Source: Peronospora farinosa
Lineage: Eukaryota > Oomycota > Peronosporomycetes > Peronosporales > Peronosporaceae
Length of the DNA: 64,000 nucleotides
Assembly: GCA_947646735.1 (NCBI GenBank)
Contig: CANTFK010000785.1
Location: forward strand, 434,001 to 498,000
Direction of reading: 5' to 3'
Positions 52,005 through 63,950 of the stretch are shown here, in pieces. Position numbers and translations under genes: made by a program. Position 1 is the stretch's first letter, and each line of letters begins with the position of its first letter. The notes under the pieces were generated by a model. It was not told the DNA's origin. It saw nothing but the letters and a program-made list of their open reading frames with translations, and did not search any database.

Positions 52005-52941
52005 TGTGGTGGAGTGGATTCTCAAACGACGTGAGGAAAACCAAAAACACACACAGCGCCGGACTGCCGACTTACGGAGGGGGTAACCCGATACCGTGTC
52101 GTATTGGCCTTGGGTCTCACCTTGTGTACCCGTCGGCTTGGCTGGTCTTGCTCCTCGGTTGACGCGGAAGACTTAAAATCTTGGTCTTTGTATAGGACTT
52201 GGACTTGGTGGTCCCCGAGTGGATATACTTCACTTGGGACCGGGTTTCTTGGGCTCAATCGACTTAGTCGAGAGCGATGCACCTGGTACTATGTACCCCT
52301 TTGGTGGCTGACTGTTCTTGGTCCTTGGACCCCTTTGTGTTCTTCCCCGTAGGGAAACCGCTTCCTGTAGCGGGTCGTAGAGTGTTGACACCTCAGGCCA
52401 ACTATCCTGAGGTTCAACTTGCGTTGCTTGAGCCGTCTAACACCTGCTGGACGTCGGGGGGCCAAAGGGTATCCCGCCTGGAAGAGGTGAAGCGACGGAG
52501 AAGCTTAGGGGGGGGCGCTTAAAGCTGCCACGTGTAATGCAAATTCGAGTGTGTTTATTTACCTTATACTTTGTATGCTTTTTCTTGCCTAAACCTAACC
52601 CTTTGATCTGGATAGTGCCACGTGTCGACTCTTGGAGAAAGAATTGGCTCCTTGGTACCTGTACTTTCTGTAATCTTCGATATTCTGTGGACCGATTCTG
52701 CACCCTCGGACATTAGGGCCCTGGGCCCCTGGGTCCCTGTACCCCTGGGCCTCCAGGCCCCTGGGGCCTGTGCTGACTCCGCACGTATGGGTCCTTATAT
52801 TCTTAATACGGCGGGGCATGGTGTGTGGTTGTAAATCCGCGAGGCCGGGTCGTGGTCACTCCCTCGGGGAAGTGACCAGAAGTTCTCTTGCTCTTCGTTC
52901 CATCTCCCTTAAACTCCAACTTTCCCTGGCACTTCACCACA
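52005..52941 (-). repeat. 5' LTR of element C
   Basis: This 937-bp LTR starts TGTGGTGGAG and ends CACCACA, followed by tgat. The leader from here to the gag ATG (52004-51649) is 356 bp and has no gene. Confidence 0.92.
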
Positions 52942-54970
52942 TGATGAAGTATGCCCTGGTCAAATTCAGAGTTCATCTGCTGGGCTCAAAGCCTTTTGTG
53001 ATCTATACCGATCATGCGTCGTTACGAACTGCGACTCAGTCGCCGCATCTCTCGTAGAGAATGGCCAGATGGCTGTCATTCTTTGCCGAATATATTTTCG
53101 AGGTGAAATATAAGCCGGGCAAGCAAAATGCTTTGGCTGATGCATTTTCACGCAGACCTGACTATGAGCTTGCTCATGTGACGACGTTGTCGTCTTCTAT
53201 CACCGATCTCATTCGTACGGCGTATGCTAAAGATGATCATTGTATAGCGTTGCTACATGCTCTTGATAGTGATGAGTGTAAAGACTCGGACATTAAATTG
53301 TCGGCACGATTACGTGCGAGCCTTCATCGATATTCTATCGATGAGGGGCTGTTGTACTATCGTACAGATGTGGCGGATCCTCCGCGTTTTGTGGTTCCTC
53401 ATGACGAGGACCTGAAGTATCGTATCCTCTATGAGGTACATGACACCGCCATCGGGGGTCATTTGGGTCGTGAAAAGACCTATGGGGCAGTATTTGCCAA
53501 AGTTATCGGTGGCCTAAATTATATAAATGGGTGAGCACATATGTGAGTACGTGTGAAACGTGTCAACGGGTGAAACCCTCACCCCATTCGGTAGCGCCGC
53601 TGGCTAGTTTGCCTATTCCCACTGGGTGCTGGGAGTCAATTAGTATGGACTTTGTATTTGGCCTACCGAAAGATTCGCATGGCAATACAGGTATTGTGGT
53701 CTTTGTTGACCGCTTGAGCAAGATGGCTCATTTAGCGGCTGTTCCAGATTCGATCGATGGTGTGGGTACAGCGGAGCTGTTTATCGATCGGGTGTTTCGC
53801 CAACATGGCTTACCAGTGGCAATTGTTTCTGATCGTGATCCTCGTTTCACGAGTAAATTTTGGAAGTCCGTCTTCCAGGTGCTGGGCACCCGTTTGGAAT
53901 TGTCCACAGCGGATCATCCGCAGACCGATGGTCAAACCAAACGCGTGAATCGCGTCGTTGAAGATATCCTCCGCAATGTTTGTGCTGAAACGCCTAAGCG
54001 TTGGAGCTCTATGCTCCCTGTAGTTGAGTTTGCACTCAATAACTCCGTGCACGCTTCTACCGGCTACACACCGTTCTATGTAAATGGTCTCACACACCCA
54101 CGCGTTCCGTTAACGCTACCACCGAGTGGTTCAAGGCTTGGTGGGGGAGAGGTTGCCGATCGTCTTGCTGATGTCAGCCCTAATACTGTTAAGAAACAGG
54201 TAAATGCGTTTCTCGCAACGCGACTAAATGTCTTACGACATGTGCAAGATGCAATGGCTGATAGTCAAGATAAACAAAAGGAATATGCAGATGCGAAAGG
54301 CAGAGGTTGTATTAATGATTATGAGGTCGGAGACCAAGTATTATTGAATGCTAAAAACCTACCTACCAATGTAGTATCCGCTGTCTTTAAGACGAAGTTG
54401 CGCCCGCGCTTTATTGGACCCTTTAAGGTCATTGCCAAGAATGGCACAGCGTATACGCTTAACTTGCCGCGCAAATTGCGTACACATCCTGTGTTCTATG
54501 TTGGCATGCTCAAACCATATCGGGATCCGTCCCGAGTAAAAATTAAGGCGCTCGCACCGAGCCCATTGGCATTGTCGCGGGACGAAGCATCTGCACCAAC
54601 AGGTCAAGCTGACCCTGCATTCGGGTTCGGCTCACTTCCAGGGACTCAAGCCGGGAGTTCATCGTCTGCCTCTCCTCACGGAGGGACCGCACCTCTTGAA
54701 CAAGCTCGGCATGAGCTTGTGCCGATACACCGGCCTCCTCCGGCTTTGCTCGATGCGCAGGGGAACCTTCAGTACCATGTGGAGCGTCTACTGCAGAAGC
54801 GTCGCCGCCATGGTCAAAACCAGTATCTGGTAAAGTGGCGGGGTTTTCCCGAATCGTGAAACTCATGGGAGTTTGAGACTCCCCTTCGGCAGGACTGCCC
54901 ATACGCCGTGGACGTTTTTGAGCGTCGTGCGCAGGGTCCGCCTGTTGGCGCTGATGCTTCTCACCAGTAA
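52942..54970 (+). pseudogene. pol: RNase H end, integrase and chromodomain (D, second half)
   Basis: RNase H resumes after tgat with M-K-Y-A-L-V-K-F and Y-T-D-H-A-S. TAG at 53055-53057 and a frameshift near 53500 follow. Integrase has D (S-M-D-F) and D (S-D-R-D-P-R-F), but the catalytic Glu is Lys (D-G-Q-T-K-R, codon 53939-53941), so it is dead. The chromodomain at about 54745-54965 has L-V-K-W-R-G-F. A TGA at 54857-54859 (TGG in relatives) cuts it; the same frame continues open to TAA at 54968. Confidence 0.9.
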
Positions 54971-55843
54971 TGGTGGGCGTGGGCGGGTTAGCGGCCTCGG
55001 ACTGTCGTGGACTCGCGTGTTACAGGTGTAGCCGAAAAATTGAGATGCTGGGTAGCAGACGCATAATGCGTTCGTTGGAATTTCAATTTTCCCCTGGCCT
55101 TCAATTTAGCGTAATCGTAACGCATCTTTCGCTCGAGTCGAGCATCTGCCACATCGGCACTTGCCCGTAGGGCCCACATGCTGCTTAAACGTCGCGCAAT
55201 GCGCCCAGCGGCTAAAAGCCGTGTCTTCGTCGTCCTCGGTTTCCCCCGCGAACAGAAGGATGGGAACACCCTTTATGGGAGGAACTGGCGCACCGCGCAC
55301 TTGCCTGTTAAGGCGTGCCAAGTATTGGCTTTGTGTAGTAAGGTGGGGTTCCAGATATCGTTGTCGAAGTGCCGTACGCGTGGCAACATCCTCAGGTGAA
55401 ATGGCCTCAGGCCCAATGGTCCAGCCAGAAAGGTAATGTCCAGATGCTTCCTTTAGGCGTTCTTCCACCGTAGGTGGCTCGAACCTATACTGTTGGTGGT
55501 CCTGAAGTCTCGCCATATTCTTCGTCCGGCGCTTGGCGCCTTCCTCTTGATTAATGGTCTGCTGCTTTTATTCGTCGAGTGGGTTAGTAACTGTTACCGT
55601 TGACGATACGTCAGGCGGGTCACGTAACGCTGTTAGCGCATCTGCTGCACCACGTTCAGGGAACGGATTCGGTGCATGACTAGTGTCATCTTCACCCGTG
55701 AGGGTGGCTAAAAGGGACCCATCGGGTCCCACAAAGACGGTATCACTTTCGTAATCAACCGCCTCGTCAAGGTTGTCTTCAATGAGGTCCAGAAGAGTCT
55801 GTGACTCACTGCCAGGAGGCGTCATGTTATGTGCCGTGAACAA
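54543..55843 (-). pseudogene. Antisense gene of element D (coiled coil)
   Basis: It starts with ATG at 55843, 93 bp inside the 3' LTR, and reads towards pol. One frame covers 55843-~55160 with a single TAA at 55568-55570. A second frame covers ~55230-54990. A third (to 54543) overlaps the chromodomain and linker. The N-terminal part is acidic. The middle has a basic helical segment near 55070-55150 (M-R-Y-D-Y-A-K-L-K-A-R-G-K) that aligns loosely with A1 residues 255-275. The end has a coiled coil (L-V-Q-E-V-R-S-L-R ... L-D-L-L-V-Q-M-L). Combined length is close to that of A1. Damaged by two frameshifts and one stop. Confidence 0.65.
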
Positions 55844-55885
55844 ACCGTGAGGTTTAAGCGTTCGCTAAAGCACTACCTCTAAGAG

Positions 55886-55903
55886 GAAAAATGTCGAGTG
55901 ACG
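55886..55903 (-). promoter_or_regulatory. Inr-like element for D antisense gene
   Basis: On the minus strand CGTCACTCGACATTTT matches 12 of 16 positions of the oomycete initiator, about 50 nt before the ATG at 55843. Confidence 0.35.
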
Positions 55904-55919
55904 TTCTATGGAAACGTCA

Positions 55920-55935
55920 GTCTGGTGGGGGAGAG
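55920..55935 (+). other. Polypurine tract (D)
   Basis: GTCTGGTGGGGGAGAG directly precedes the 3' LTR. Confidence 0.75.
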
Positions 55936-56567
55936 TGTAACGGGGTTACACGACGGTTGTAGCGTCTTTCCGAGAGTTTACGGTTGAACTCCTCTTTGTA
56001 TTGCATATATTGCATTTTGATACTTCTCTTTAGAGAGGTATTAAGTATGACCGTTAAGATACGGTATTCGGTAATACCGTATCTTATCGATCAGGATTCG
56101 ATAATCGGTAACGCTGTACTAAGTACATCATGCACAGATGTTTAGACGATACGTCGTCCAATAGCAAAGTCTGCATATAATAATTACTATTATAGTAATT
56201 AATCTAGTGTAGTGTACTTAGAGTAGGACTATTCATAAAATCTTAAAGCATAAATAGAATCAGTTCTCCTTTTGAGTTTAAGATCGCAAGTCGTTCTGAC
56301 TTGTTCTCTTGTGCACTTCGTGCGTTGGTTCTCTGAACCTCTAAGCTCTAGCTTGTTCTTGCACTCTGTGCGTTGGTTCTCTGAACCTTAAGCTTATTGC
56401 TTGCTGACTAAGAGCCTCTCCTACTTCCTTAGAACAGGGTGACTTTACGTCGTTTAATTATTTCCTTAGAACTAAGTGGCTTTTAGCCTTAACTATATTT
56501 AGTTCTCTAGAACTAAGAGGCTTCCAGCCTAAAGTCTTCCTCTGGCTAACTGTGCAACTTCGCTTCA
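55936..56567 (+). repeat. 3' LTR of element D
   Basis: This 632-bp LTR is highly similar to 36541-37177. The 13-bp-arm hairpin is kept at 56056-56085. It ends CGCTTCA, then gttac. Confidence 0.92.
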
Positions 56568-56572
56568 GTTAC

Positions 56573-57600
56573 CGCATGACCGTGATCCCATAGCTGAGCC
56601 GGCGTGACATCTAAAGCTGTGCGTTTCCCCGCGTAGTCTGGCACTTTGTGCTAGCCGATCGATGACCTGCTTTCAGCGGTGCTGCGAGACAGCGCTTTGT
56701 CGCCTGGAAAGCTTCTTTTTATAAAAAAGTGATTAGTCGATGGTTGGGGACCGTAGGCGGTGCGGACTACCGATAGTGGTGGGTTGGAAAAAAAGCCAAT
56801 CCCATGTCGGCTGAGCTTGCTCTCCGCTTGTTGGGTGAGTATCTGCAAATTCCCTTTTACTAGCGGCGGATCGCCGTCGAAAACCCAAGTTATGCCATTG
56901 TGGCATTGAGTAAGCTCCCAACTCTGGGGGTGAGTAACTTCAACTGAGACAGAAAACCCTGAACATCCTTACTGGATCTCGACTTCCATGTCGCGGATGA
57001 AATCTTCGCCTGACCTCCACCTCGCGAGTTTTTGCACGCTGCCGTTTTTTTCCAATCACTTCATCCTTCGTTCCTGCCTTTCTTTTCCGACGCTCAAAAT
57101 ACACATCTCGATCGTTTTGCAGGTATGCTTCAGCAGCATCTCCCTCTTCGACCTGCTGGACAAAATTTTCCATTCGAGCTGCCCCATAGTCCAAGGATAT
57201 TCTGATAGCTGCCATTGAGCAGCACTAGTAGCTGTGTATAGACGAATGTGTTACCGGGGAAAGACTAAGTTATAGTTTACTGGTTTGGCGTTTATCTGAG
57301 GCGCTCTGGCGGTGGACGGCTATAATATGCAGAGTGGTTGACTATTTCGCTGGTCCTAAGACTTCCGCAACCATCATGAGTATGCAGGCGACGATTCGTG
57401 GTCCTGTTCGCGGACTTTCAGGAAAGGATGACGTGGTTTTTCTGCTCTTGTGCGAGCAGATCATTATTACACACTCGAAAGTTAAGTTGAGGGTATTGCA
57501 TCATTGTAATGGAATAAGCTGATGGCTTTGGTTTAAACAGAAGCGACAAATTTGAAAAGCTAGCATCTACAACCAAGTTGACTTGTGGCTACACCCATCT
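56573..57600. other. Region between D and A2
   Basis: No recognised gene. The last five bases (catct) should be the target duplication of A2, whose other end is outside the window. Confidence 0.45.
56940..57215 (-). CDS. Hypothetical 91-aa basic protein or gene fragment
   Basis: The N-terminal third is amphipathic and the rest very Lys/Arg-rich (E-R-R-K-R-K-A and K-K-R-Q-R-A-K). No family is recognised, and there is no sign of neighbouring exons. It could be a degraded host gene end or a chance ORF. Confidence 0.25.
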   Translation of the reverse strand: MAAIRISLDYGAARMENFVQQVEEGDAAEAYLQNDRDVYFERRKRKAGTKDEVIGKKRQRAKTREVEVRRRFHPRHGSRDPVRMFRVFCLS

Positions 57601-58203
57601 TGTAGATGGGCACTTCTACGAAGTTGCCTCGTGCTACGAGCACACACCTTATGCACAAGCGAGGAAGCGGTTAGACCGTCTTACCTTCGCGTGCGAGGGT
57701 GGTTGGGAGGTTGGTCGACTGTTTAAGCAGTCGTACCACCGGTTGCCTCTCGCTTAAGCGAGAGTGCAACGAACTTCTAAGACAAGAAGGCACCGACGTC
57801 ACGCAGAAGTCTTTCAACTTCTCGTGCGTGGTGCGTATGTTTAAGTAAATTCAAGACTGAGCTATATTTAATTAATTATAACTAAATATATACTTAACTA
57901 CTGATTGGCTATATATATATATGTATAGATCGGATACGCGACTCTTTAGAAGCGTATCCTGTCGCATGATCTTAAATCTAGATTTAAGATCGCAACTGAC
58001 GTCCTTCTGAGACGTCGCGATGCCTAGCTTCAACTAGCGTCATCCCTTCTCATGTGAATCCATAAATGGATATCACATTCACGAGGGTGGATCACATTTG
58101 TGTATCGCACCCAAGTGACAGGTCAAAAGTAATCATGGATACTTTTAGACCAAACATTAAGTATATTACTTAATGTTTACGTGTAACTAGATGCCCTGTT
58201 ACA
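57601..58203 (-). repeat. 3' LTR of A2
   Basis: The 603-bp LTR carries the same palindrome chain as A1, including the 24-bp palindrome and both TTAAG-centred ones (one with a mismatch near 57723). The polypurine complement ACCATCCCCCGTTTT follows at 58202. Confidence 0.93.
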
Positions 58204-58275
58204 CCATCCCCCGTTTTAGAACGATGTTTACATTTTGTAAAACATCGCCTAAGAGACAGAGAGACTGGCGAGCCG

Positions 58276-58307
58276 TTATAAACGCGCCGCTTTAGTCTGT
58301 TCAGTTA
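58276..58307 (+). promoter_or_regulatory. TATA box plus Inr-like start for antisense gene (A2)
   Basis: TTATAAA at 58276-58282 lies 26 bp before the A (58303) of TTCAGTTA. The ATG is at 58310. Same arrangement as A1. Confidence 0.5.
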
Positions 58308-58309
58308 TC

Positions 58310-59754
58310 ATGCCACCGAAACGTGGTAAGGCTGATGGGTCGCCTGCAAAGGCACCCATGCAGTACAGCACTAAGCGCACGCGCCGCGATTTATCGCAGC
58401 CGTCGCAAAGTGCGTCAGGCACTGGGGTGGATCTTCCATCTCGCGATAATGTGGATGAAGATCCATCTCTCATTGTAGACTACAATGAGACTACACCACT
58501 GCCATCACCCCAAAGTGGCGATGAACATAGTGCATTGATGGGACATATGTCCCCATTATTTGAGGCACCCGTCCTTGAGGAAGCATTTATGCTTCCTACA
58601 AGCGAAGGTAAAACCTCGTCGCCTGCGCCTACGAGCGCAGCGACTAAGACTGAGCACGCTACTTCGAAAGGAGTAGTCGCGACTCAGTCAGATGTAACTC
58701 CTCAAGCTGATGTCTTGACAATCCATAATGGAGCGTCAGACTCAGCTGAGTGTGAGCTTAAAGCTCCACCAAGTACACCTTCGGCCTCACTAGCCCGCCG
58801 TAGCGAGGGCGGCTACATGAGTGGTGGCTTGCAACTAATGCCACCTCCATCTGAGTGGATGCACTCAGATGGGTCTAGAGCATCGTTTTTGCAGCGTGTA
58901 ACTATAGACGCTCATAGATTCTATAGCGTCTTTCCTTTGTGGAAAAAGCAGGGCAAAGCACTTGGTCGTGCTTTCCCAATTCCAGTCGTGCTGCGTTCTA
59001 ACGAAACAGCCGACGACTATGAAGCTGAACTTCGGCGCCGTGTTACCTTGCATGTAGATGCAACGAAACAGCGGTCGCAGCGAATCAGCTTCGCCATGAA
59101 GCGTGCGCATGAAATTATGGGCGGTAAGCGACCCCCAATTAATTCTCGCCACGCTTCTTCTGCTAGTCCTTCCGGACCTAGCAGAAAGAAGACAGCTGGT
59201 GCTGCTTCACATAAGCAGTCACCAGCCCAGGCACGTCAACGCGCAAAGCGTCCACAGGCTCCCACGATTCAAAGCTCGTTGGGTAACCCTTCCACTGGAC
59301 AAGGATTTGGAGCTTTCGCTTCACAAACCGGTGGCCAACAGCCTTCCAACAAGGAAGCGCGTGATCCCATCCGTGTCCACCAACACAGGTGGCTCCCGAT
59401 AGGAGTGGCGATTACGCCCACCTACTCGCGGCTGCCTACCTTGCTGCTGTTCATTCGCAGGCTGAGTCCGCTGCGCTGAAGAGGCAGGTGACAGATCTCG
59501 AGAGTCAAGTCTCGCGACTGACCTCGGATCTGCGTGATGTGAGGGCGAGAGACCGTCAGGGGTATGACCACCTGAAGACCCGTTTGGACATCTTAGAGCG
59601 ACTGGTGATGAGAGACCCGCGCCAAGCGCGGAGTCCTCCTCTTTCACCGAGTCCTCTATCGCCTCGCTCGTATACGGGGAGCCTCTCGGCTTCCTCGTCG
59701 CCTGATCGGCCGCGACGCTCGACTCACAGTCGACGTCACCATCGGTATCGTTAG
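58310..59754 (+). pseudogene. Antisense gene of element A2, one frameshift
   Basis: This matches the 481-aa A1 protein over its whole length with the same ATG and C-terminus. The only break is one missing G near 59334, which also shifts the overlapping chromodomain frame. Differences from A1 cluster in the acidic region (codons 80-190). The segment at codons 200-275 shows only about one change and the coiled coil only a few. Confidence 0.8.
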
Positions 59755-61389
59755 ACCGATGTGGATATGTGATCAATTCTGGATCAACATACCGTTATAG
59801 TCGACCCACGTAAAATACGGGGTGCGTCTTCATATACGGTGGGAGAGTGAGCCTATAATTTAGGTCGCCAACTTCTTCAAGCACTGTAAAGGGCCCAATG
59901 AATCGGGGCAATAGCTTAGTAGTACCACCAGGTAGTACATAAATTGCATGCTTATGTAGGGTAGCAGTACTTAATAGCACTTTGTCCCCAACACTAAAGT
60001 GTTCATTGTTTTTTCGACCATGCTGGTCTGCATATTGTTTTTGCTTGTCCTGTGCGCTTGCCATCGCGTCACGGACTTTACGTGTGATGGCTAATCGGTC
60101 ATCTACAAAGCGCTGAGCTTCGCTTACGCTTTTAGCATCCAGCTCGCCGATGAAGCCTCCAAGAGGTCGTTCATGGGTCGACGCTGTTGACAACACTATA
60201 TTGTCATCATCAAGGAGCACTGGCATTTCTTGCCGTGCCTCCTTTGTGACACCTATAGGTGTCGTGACCGCTGCTAAATTAGCAGTGTCACTAGTGCAAC
60301 CTTGGCCCTCTTTGGCATTCGCACCGAGCGAAGTGAGGGGCCCTCCCCCACTAAGACTCGGGCTGCGTACAAACGAGACTGGCGTTCGAGGATGACGCAG
60401 TCCGTTAATGTAAAACGGTGTTTCACCCGTACTGGCGTGAACACTGTTATTAATAGCAAATTCCACGAATGGCAATTGCTTGCTCCATTCTTTGGGAGTC
60501 TCTATTGTACGCAACACATCCGCCACGACTCGATTGACCCGTTCTGTTTGGCCATCGGTCTGGGGATGATCAGCGGTTGACATGTGGAGCTTGCTACCCA
60601 GCAGCTCAAACACATGTCGCCAAAAACCCGACGTAAAAAGCGGATCCCGGTCCGATACTATGGACTCGGTCATCCCGTGTAGTCGATACACGTATTCCAG
60701 AAACAAGAGGGCAGCCTCTTTTCCTGAGATCTTGGTGCTACATGGTGCCAAATGCACCATCTTGCTCAGTCTGTCTACAAAGACGACGAGCCCCGTCCTG
60801 CCTTTATGGTCAGGCGTTAAGCCAAACATGAAGTCCAAACTGACCGACTTCCAACAATCCGTTGGAATCGGCAGTGGCTTCAGTGGCGCACTGAAGGTGC
60901 AGGCTTTATGCGCTGACACTCTTTGCAAGAGCGGATATAGTTGGCCACCCACCGATATAGGTGGGGCCACCAAAATTCCTCTGACACTCGTAAGAATGTC
61001 TTTTCGCGACCCAGATGCCCACTAGATGGCGCATCATGGCACTCGTGCAGTATCATCAGCTTGAAATCTGTGTCATGAGGGACATAGATTCTCAAGGGAT
61101 CACAGGGTGACAGTTGATGCCATAATAGGCCATCACTGTAACTAAAGCGATTTAGTTTCGCTTTGAGGTGCGACGGAAGGGTAACCTTTCGTCCACCAAA
61201 ATGATCCAACAGCAGGCGACAATGTTCGTCTTGACTGTAACACTCCTTTATATCGGAGGCCATTGAGCTCGTCACATGGTAGGCCTTCATGGCTGCCAAT
61301 GTTGACGACTCAACTTGTGCTTTCGCACGAGACACACTATCCTGGTGCCTTGCCTCGAAGTCTGGTCTGCGCGATAACGCGTCAGCCAA
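59321..61389 (-). pseudogene. pol: Integrase and chromodomain (A2)
   Basis: The zinc finger (H-E-C-H, C-K-E-C) ends one frame at about 60880. The next (60973-59795) has D (S-L-D-F), D (S-D-R-D-P) and E (D-G-Q-T-E-R-V) intact plus the GPF region. A TAA near 59795 (AAA in A1) and the deletion near 59334 break the tail. Part of the chromodomain is read up to V-D-T-D-G-I-T-R-F-L-V-G. Confidence 0.88.
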
Positions 61390-62930
61390 GACGTTCGACT
61401 TACCCGGCTTATATTCAACTTTAAAATAAATTCAGAGAAGAATGTTAGCCATCTCGCCATTCTCGGCGAGAGGTGCGATGAATTTATAGCGTTCCGCAGT
61501 GATGCGTGATCCGTATAAACCACAAAAGGTTCGGTGCCCAAGAGGTGCACACGAAACTTTACAAGGGCATACTTAATTGAAAGTAGCTCCTTGTCATGCA
61601 CAGGGTAATTCAGCTCGGCAGCTTTTAAAAGCCGAGACTGATAAGAAATGACACGGTCAACGTCGTTGTCATCCTTCTGCATGAGCGCGCTGCCGATTGC
61701 AAAATTGCTTGCATCGCAGACGACGCTAAAGGGCTTATCCGCGTCTGGCAATGCCAAGACCGATGCCTCGACAAGAGATTGCTTCACTGAAGTGAGCGCA
61801 TCTTCTTGTTCCTTTGACCAAGTCCATTCTGTATTCTTTTTTCAAAAGGTCAGACAATGGCTTAGTCTGCTCCGCATAATTCTTGCTGTACTTATGCAAG
61901 TAATTAGCGAGCCAAGGAATTGGCGCAGATCCTTCACGTGTCGTGGGACTGGCCATTCCTTTACAGCCTTTACCTTTTCTGGGTCTGCTCGTACACCATG
62001 TGCACCTACGATGCAGCCCAGTACCGGTATCTCGGGGACCCCTATTACGCACTTTTGCAAGTTCACGTATAATTCGGCGTCACCCAGAGTCTGCAACACA
62101 GCGTCTAAATGACGCTTGTGCGACTCTATCGCGCTCAGACCGTCCTCCGCCCTACTATGCACGAATACATCGTCAAAGTAATGGGGCGCGTAGGCACGGT
62201 GCTGATTCATCACGTGAGCCACCACTCGATTGAATGTTGCCGGAGCATTTTTCAACCCTTGTGGCATCACAAGCCACTCCCACAGCATACCACTTGGGGT
62301 GCTTACTACCGTTTTGGCTACATCGGTATCTCTCATGAGAACCTGATAGTAGTCATCCTTCAGATCCAACGCGGAAAAGATAGTTGACTTTCCCATGGAA
62401 TTCAACCAGACATCTTTCCGCGGGATCGGCGTTTGAGCTGGAATGGTGGCCGTGTTCAGCTTATTGTAAGCATGAACCACGCGCCATCCACCTGTTGCTT
62501 TACGCACACAGAAGGTCGGGCTGCAGTGAGGCGACTTGCTCTCACGTACATGTCCCGCCTTGACTCGCTTGTCGAAGAATTCATCGATGTAATCGACTTG
62601 TTCTTTCGGCAACGGCCATTGCCTGGTCACACAATACTTGGTGCCAGGCTCCAGGTCAATTTCGGGCCTGATGCCTCTATCGGCCGGTAGGCGGCTCGGC
62701 ACTTCTGCTGGAAACACATCACGGTGTTTCCACAGAACATCATAGAACGGGCTTTCCTTCAAGGCTTTCCAGCCTTGAGCAGCGAACCGTTTCTTTTTGT
62801 CGGTCTCCAAGACGCTCTCATCCATTGTGGATGAAGAGCAACAGTCCACCACGTTCTCTTCTGGAACTGGTGCGACTATCTCGTGGATCTTTCCTTCCTT
62901 TAGTTCGGACAGGAACAGATCCCACGTCAT
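61390..62930 (-). pseudogene. pol: Reverse transcriptase and RNase H (A2)
   Basis: RT is uninterrupted from 62930 to 61842, with L-P-A-D-R-G, Q-V-L-M-R-D (the CAG codon that is TAG in A0 and A1) and an intact Y-F-D-D. A frameshift near 61860 precedes RNase H (D-A-S-N-F-A-I-G, H-D-K-E-L-L, Y-T-D-H-A-S). A further shift is near 61420. Confidence 0.88.
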
Positions 62931-63059
62931 CTCTGAGAAATTTACTATCTCCTAGGCAAATGCCAAGACAAGTTGGAGCACCTCAACTGAGGATGCCTCC
63001 GGCATTTTGTCTTCGACGGCCTCGAACAAATCGTTCGTAGGTCCGTCCTCTTGGACCTA

Positions 63060-63950
63060 GACTGATCCAAGGGTCACTCGTTTCGACGTGCCCTTGATCG
63101 TCTTAATACGTCTGGTGCTCGTTCTTCGAGTCACCACGACCTTTGACCTGGAAGAAGGTGTCGTTGCTATCTCAGCTAACACACTCCTTCCAACCGCACC
63201 AGGCTCATGTCACTGTGCCGGTTCTTGTGGCGCTTGACTTCCTGTCAGCCCACCATCAACTGCCACAGGCTCTCGGCTCTGTGCAGGACCATTGGACGCA
63301 TGACTACCTGTCATCACCCCATTCACTACACCAGTCTTTTCGACCTGGGTAGGAATATGTGTCACCTGGCTTTCCGCCAGTGCACTTCCAACTAAACCAC
63401 TCCTTTCGAGCTGAGTAGTTCCTGGTGTCGATTGACATACCGTCATCGCACCTCGACTGTGTTGGACACAGCATCAGCCACATAAGCCTCTCGCAAGAGC
63501 ATATCCTCTCCGGTGTCTTGTGTAGAGCTAGCGACTGTGCATTTACGCCAGTCTATCTATGGTTGGTGTTTAGCCAACCAAGGCATACCTAGGATGAGAT
63601 CATACGGACTCTCCATACCTAGCACTGTAAACTTCTCTTTACAAGAAAAGTCACTGAAACTGAAGGCGAGTTCAACTTGAACTCCCTACGATCTAACGAG
63701 CGCGCCGTTCGCTAAACGAACGATCGCCTCTTCTCGCTTACCATCCTGGCAAAGCGACTCTTAACTCGCCGGTCTCTTTTTCAGAGCCGCGAGTTTTACA
63801 AAGTTTTGTGATGCACCCGAATCCACGAGAAGGGTCATCACTTGGTCATAGCCTCGTACTCGAGCGCTATAGACCAAAAGGGTTAAGGTCTAACCTTTCG
63901 GAACCTCAGGGACTATGCTACCCATTTGTTCGATCACTCTGAACTTAGAT
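63060..63950 (-). pseudogene. pol: Protease and repeat linker (A2)
   Basis: The protease region at 63950-63540 matches A1, but small indels near 63690 and 63765 break its frame. The linker at 63460-63170 keeps the 66-bp repeats in frame. A stop near 63060 and another near 62955 separate it from RT. Confidence 0.8.

Larger units (their letters stand above)
40897..52941 (-). mobile_element. 12-kb Ty3/gypsy element C with dual RNase H, nested in D
   Basis: LTRs at 40897-41842 and 52005-52941 begin TGTGGTGG and end CACCACA, a 7-bp inverted repeat. The 4-bp duplication tgat is at 40893-40896 and 52942-52945. gag-pol lies on the minus strand (51648 to 44395). A convergent ORF set on the plus strand (41941-44087) lies between pol and the 3' LTR (the left one). 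A polypurine run on the minus strand (AGGGGACAGC) adjoins 41843. I found no canonical TGG-type primer site. Several nonsense and frameshift mutations are present. Confidence 0.93.
36541..56567 (+). mobile_element. Ty3/gypsy chromovirus D, interrupted by element C
   Basis: LTRs lie at 36541-37177 and 55936-56567, with the duplication gttac at 36536-36540 and 56568-56572. Without the nested C element (40897-52941 plus tgat) it is about 8.0 kb. gag and pol are on the plus strand and an antisense gene is on the minus strand beside the 3' LTR. Damage consists of a few nonsense codons and frameshifts, so it was probably active not long before the C insertion. Confidence 0.93.
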
